Assembly (NCBI RefSeq): GCF_937988725.1
Contig: NZ_CALKHS010000004.1
Location: 372,001 to 436,000, forward strand
DNA: 64,000 nt
Direction: 5' to 3'
From: an uncultured Castellaniella sp.
GTDB lineage: Bacteria; Pseudomonadota; Gammaproteobacteria; Burkholderiales; Burkholderiaceae_B
Part shown: positions 62,132 through 64,000 of the stretch, one piece after another
Layout: every line of letters begins with the position of its first letter
Position numbering within the stretch: the first letter of the stretch is position 1
The notes under the pieces: generated by a model
Databases searched by the model: none
What the model was told of the DNA's origin: nothing
The model's input: the letters and a program-made list of their open reading frames with translations, nothing else
Made by a program: the position numbers and the translations under genes

Positions 62132-62970
62132 GGCGTGCGCAGCCCTTGTTCCAGCAGCCGCGCGAACCGCTGCGCGGACGACAGGCCGCCCAGGCTCCAG
62201 ACCGGGGGCAGCACGATGGGCGGCCGGCGGCTGGCGACCGGCAGTTGCCGCCAGAGAGCGTTCTCCTGGATGCGCTGCAGCGCGCCCAGCGGCGCGGGTC
62301 GGATGATGACCAGGCGGCCTTCGATGCCGGCCAGTTCGTGCCAGCCGGCCAGGCGGTAGCCCCAGTCGTTCACGGGGCCGGTCCAGGCGTTACGCAGACC
62401 CAGTTTGTCCAGCACCGCCTGGTACAGGCTGCTGCCGCCGTAGATCCGGAGGTGCCGTTCGTCGGCGATCTGGACGATCAGCAGGGGATCGCAACCCGCA
62501 AGCCGCGACCTGGCGTCGCTCAGCATGGCCCGTGTGTCCTCGATCAGGCGTTCGGCGGCTTGGGCTCGCCCGGTCAGCTCGCCCAGGCTGCGTGTCATGT
62601 CTTCGATGGCGCGCCAGGTATCGACTGCGGGGTCGTAAAGCGGCAGGCTGCGTATCGGGCCGATGCCGGACAGGCGCTCTTCCATGCCCGCGAACATGGG
62701 GGTCGTCAGGATGAGGTCGGGTTCCAGAGCGGCCATGAGCTCCATGGACGGCTGGTTGCGCAGGCCGAGGTCTATCGTGTCTTCCGGCAGCTCGGGCGCG
62801 CCGACCCAGCCGTGATAGTCGCCGATCTGGGCGACGCCGTCCGGGGCCTGGCCCAGCGCGGTGAGCGTCTCGGCCAGCGTCCAGTCCAGGGTGAGGATCC
62901 GCTGCGCGCCGGCGGGCGGCGGCGCCGACAGCGGGACGAGCAGACAGAGGCTCAGCAGCAGGGTGCGCAT
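62128..62970 (-). CDS. fhuD: Ferric-hydroxamate periplasmic binding protein FhuD
   Basis: FhuD binds ferric hydroxamate siderophores in the periplasm and delivers them to FhuB. The 280-residue protein has a signal peptide (about 1-22, cleaved after PAGAQ) and the class III binding-protein fold: RILTLDWTLAETLTALG, LEPDLILTTPMF and a long central helix. The closing features LYQAVLDKLGLRNAW and NALWRQLPVASRR match the family. The gene starts 1 base after fhuC and overlaps fhuB. Confidence 0.92.
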   Translation of the reverse strand: MRTLLLSLCLLVPLSAPPPAGAQRILTLDWTLAETLTALGQAPDGVAQIGDYHGWVGAPELPEDTIDLGLRNQPSMELMAALEPDLILTTPMFAGMEERLSGIGPIRSLPLYDPAVDTWRAIEDMTRSLGELTGRAQAAERLIEDTRAMLSDARSRLAGCDPLLIVQIADERHLRIYGGSSLYQAVLDKLGLRNAWTGPVNDWGYRLAGWHELAGIEGRLVIIRPAPLGALQRIQENALWRQLPVASRRPPIVLPPVWSLGGLSSAQRFARLLEQGLRTP

Positions 62971-62971
62971 G

Positions 62972-63739
62972 CTAGTTCGCCAACGCGACCGGAATGCCGA
63001 GCAGCGGGTGGTTCACGATGCTCATGTCCACGCCGTAGATGTATTGCAGCTGCTCGGGTGTCATGAGCTCCGCGGGTCCGCCGCTGGCGATGACGCGGCC
63101 GCCGCTCAGGGCGACGAGCCGGTCGCAGTAGCGTGCCGCCTGATTGATGTCGTGCAGGACCAGGATGACGCCCAGGCCGAGCTCGCGGCTCAGGCGATGG
63201 ATCAGCTCCAGAACTTCGGCCTGGTGCGCGATGTCCAGCGCGGCCAGAGGCTCATCCAGCAGCAGGAAGCGGCTGTTCTGCGCCAGCAGCATGGCCAGCC
63301 ATACCCGCTGGCGTTCACCGCCCGACAGCGTATCGACGCGTTGGTCGCGGTAGGCCTGGGTCTGCGTCAGTTCGATGGCGCGGTCGACTTCGGCTTTGTC
63401 CTGCGCGTTTGCGCGGCCCAGCAGGCCTTGCCAGGGGTAGCGGCCGAACTGGATCAGTTCCAGCGCCGTCAGATGTTCCGACGGCGGCAGGTGCTGGGGC
63501 AGGTAGGCGATTTCGCGAGCGAAGCGGCGTTGCGGCCAGCTGGCGACGGGGCGGCCGTCGAAGTCCACGCGGCCGGAACTGGCTTTCAGTTGCCCGGCCA
63601 GCAGTTTCAGCAAAGTGGACTTGCCCGAGCCGTTGTGGCCGATCAGCCCGTAGATGCAGGCGGCGTTGAACCGGATGCTGGTGGGGTGCAGCAGGGTTTT
63701 GTCGGGGAGCCGGTAGCCCGCCTGGTCAAGTTGAAACAT
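62972..63739 (-). CDS. fhuC: Ferric-hydroxamate ABC transporter ATPase FhuC
   Basis: FhuC energises siderophore import. The 255-residue protein has Walker A GHNGSGKST (34-42), the signature LSGGERQRVWLAMLLAQ, Walker B FLLLDEPLAALD and the switch His in VLHDINQAARYCD. The start ATG at 63739 (MFQLDQAGYRL) overlaps the 3' end of fhuF by 14 bases. A larger frame upstream belongs to the fhuF region and is not used. Confidence 0.93.
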   Translation of the reverse strand: MFQLDQAGYRLPDKTLLHPTSIRFNAACIYGLIGHNGSGKSTLLKLLAGQLKASSGRVDFDGRPVASWPQRRFAREIAYLPQHLPPSEHLTALELIQFGRYPWQGLLGRANAQDKAEVDRAIELTQTQAYRDQRVDTLSGGERQRVWLAMLLAQNSRFLLLDEPLAALDIAHQAEVLELIHRLSRELGLGVILVLHDINQAARYCDRLVALSGGRVIASGGPAELMTPEQLQYIYGVDMSIVNHPLLGIPVALAN

Positions 63740-64000
63740 GGCGATGTGCGCAATGAGGGTGCAGGCGCGGGCAATCGCCGCACAGTTCGGTGCCCGGCAG
63801 CAGGTAGTACAGGCAGCACAGCCGGCGCACGCGTATCGTGCCGGCCTGCGTATCGGCCTGATAGCGCACCGGCCCGCGGACGGGATTGGGGCTGCCGTCG
63901 GCCAGTGCGGGCGCATCCAGCATGGCGTCCAGGGCCTGTTGCAAGGACGTGTCGGCGCGCGGATGCGGGCGCATCCTGCCCGCCAGGTATTCCAGCAGAT
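63726..64000 (-). CDS. fhuF: FhuF-like ferric-siderophore reductase, C-terminal part (truncated by window end)
   Basis: Only the last 90 residues are in the window; the frame is open to base 64000. The C-terminal cysteine cluster VRRLCCLYYLLPGTELCGDCP fits the C-C-x10-C-x2-C iron-sulfur site of FhuF. FhuF releases iron from imported ferric hydroxamates by reduction. Overlap with fhuC indicates co-translation, so reduction and uptake genes are made together. The operon promoter and any Fur box lie outside the window. Confidence 0.85.
   Translation of the reverse strand, partial: LLEYLAGRMRPHPRADTSLQQALDAMLDAPALADGSPNPVRGPVRYQADTQAGTIRVRRLCCLYYLLPGTELCGDCPRLHPHCAHRHVST

Overview
The window looks like chromosome from a high-GC betaproteobacterium of the Burkholderiales, most likely the Alcaligenaceae (Bordetella/Achromobacter/Castellaniella-like). 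The basis is the very GC-rich third-codon usage, the gene neighbourhoods (dusB-fis-purH-ruvC-ruvA, aat/bpt/pyrD) and the mix of families: phasin, TRAP and CUT1 transporters, two aminoacyl-tRNA-protein transferases and several IclR/LysR regulators. Genus is inference; no rRNA is present. Apart from two gene remnants, almost every stretch is explained by ordinary genes on both strands. I see no phage, insertion sequence or CRISPR array.

Layout. 1-5.6 kb: the end of a ClC chloride channel gene, ruvB behind a LexA-like SOS box, then a compact cbb3-like terminal oxidase cluster with a fused CcoO-CcoP cytochrome and two small unassigned membrane proteins. 5.6-12.9 kb (minus strand): ubiH-dusB-fis-purH-ruvC-ruvA-recQ, a probable operon of quinone, tRNA-modification, purine and recombination genes. 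12.9-23 kb: CtaG-like protein, BepA-like protease, YheT-like hydrolase, zinc-finger protein, ilvE, rhlE, a thioredoxin-fold protein, EI24 membrane protein, MoCF-domain protein, an IclR regulator and a phasin. The last two share an operator-like motif at the same place relative to their promoters. 23-27.6 kb: an RND efflux pair. 27.6-31.9 kb (minus): a CUT1 sugar-type ABC importer. 32-38.2 kb (minus): IclR regulator, TRAP transporter dctP-dctQ-dctM and mhpF-mhpE, an apparent uptake-to-acetyl-CoA route for a 4-hydroxy-2-oxo acid or its precursor. 38.2-42.6 kb: pyrD, bpt, a 2-hydroxyacid dehydrogenase, aat and a Nudix hydrolase. 42.6-47.1 kb: an unknown protein, an M20 peptidase, a chemoreceptor and tRNA-Cys. 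47-52.5 kb: a flavin reductase-like membrane protein, a phosphoesterase, a TSUP permease, a YgdR-type lipoprotein, and yhhQ-queC behind a likely preQ1-I riboswitch. 52.6-57.6 kb: PhzF, ureidoglycine aminohydrolase, LysR, a DadA-like oxidase and an unknown anchored protein. 57.6-60 kb: scars of a yafC-like lysR and a dkgB-like gene, an Old Yellow Enzyme and an MTA/SAH nucleosidase. 60-64 kb (minus): fhuF-fhuC-fhuD-fhuB for ferric-hydroxamate uptake, with fhuF running off the end.

Most noteworthy: (1) the preQ1-I-like element whose pseudoknot would hide the yhhQ ribosome-binding site; (2) two divergent, internally deleted genes that keep their start codons, and in the lysR case its native C-terminal end; (3) the minimal oxidase cluster with a fused dihaem cytochrome c, lying between convergent ruvB and recQ; (4) the TRAP-mhpFE unit with a clear promoter and adjacent palindrome; and (5) the operator motif shared by the phasin and IclR promoters. 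All calls are from reading the sequence; no database search was run.
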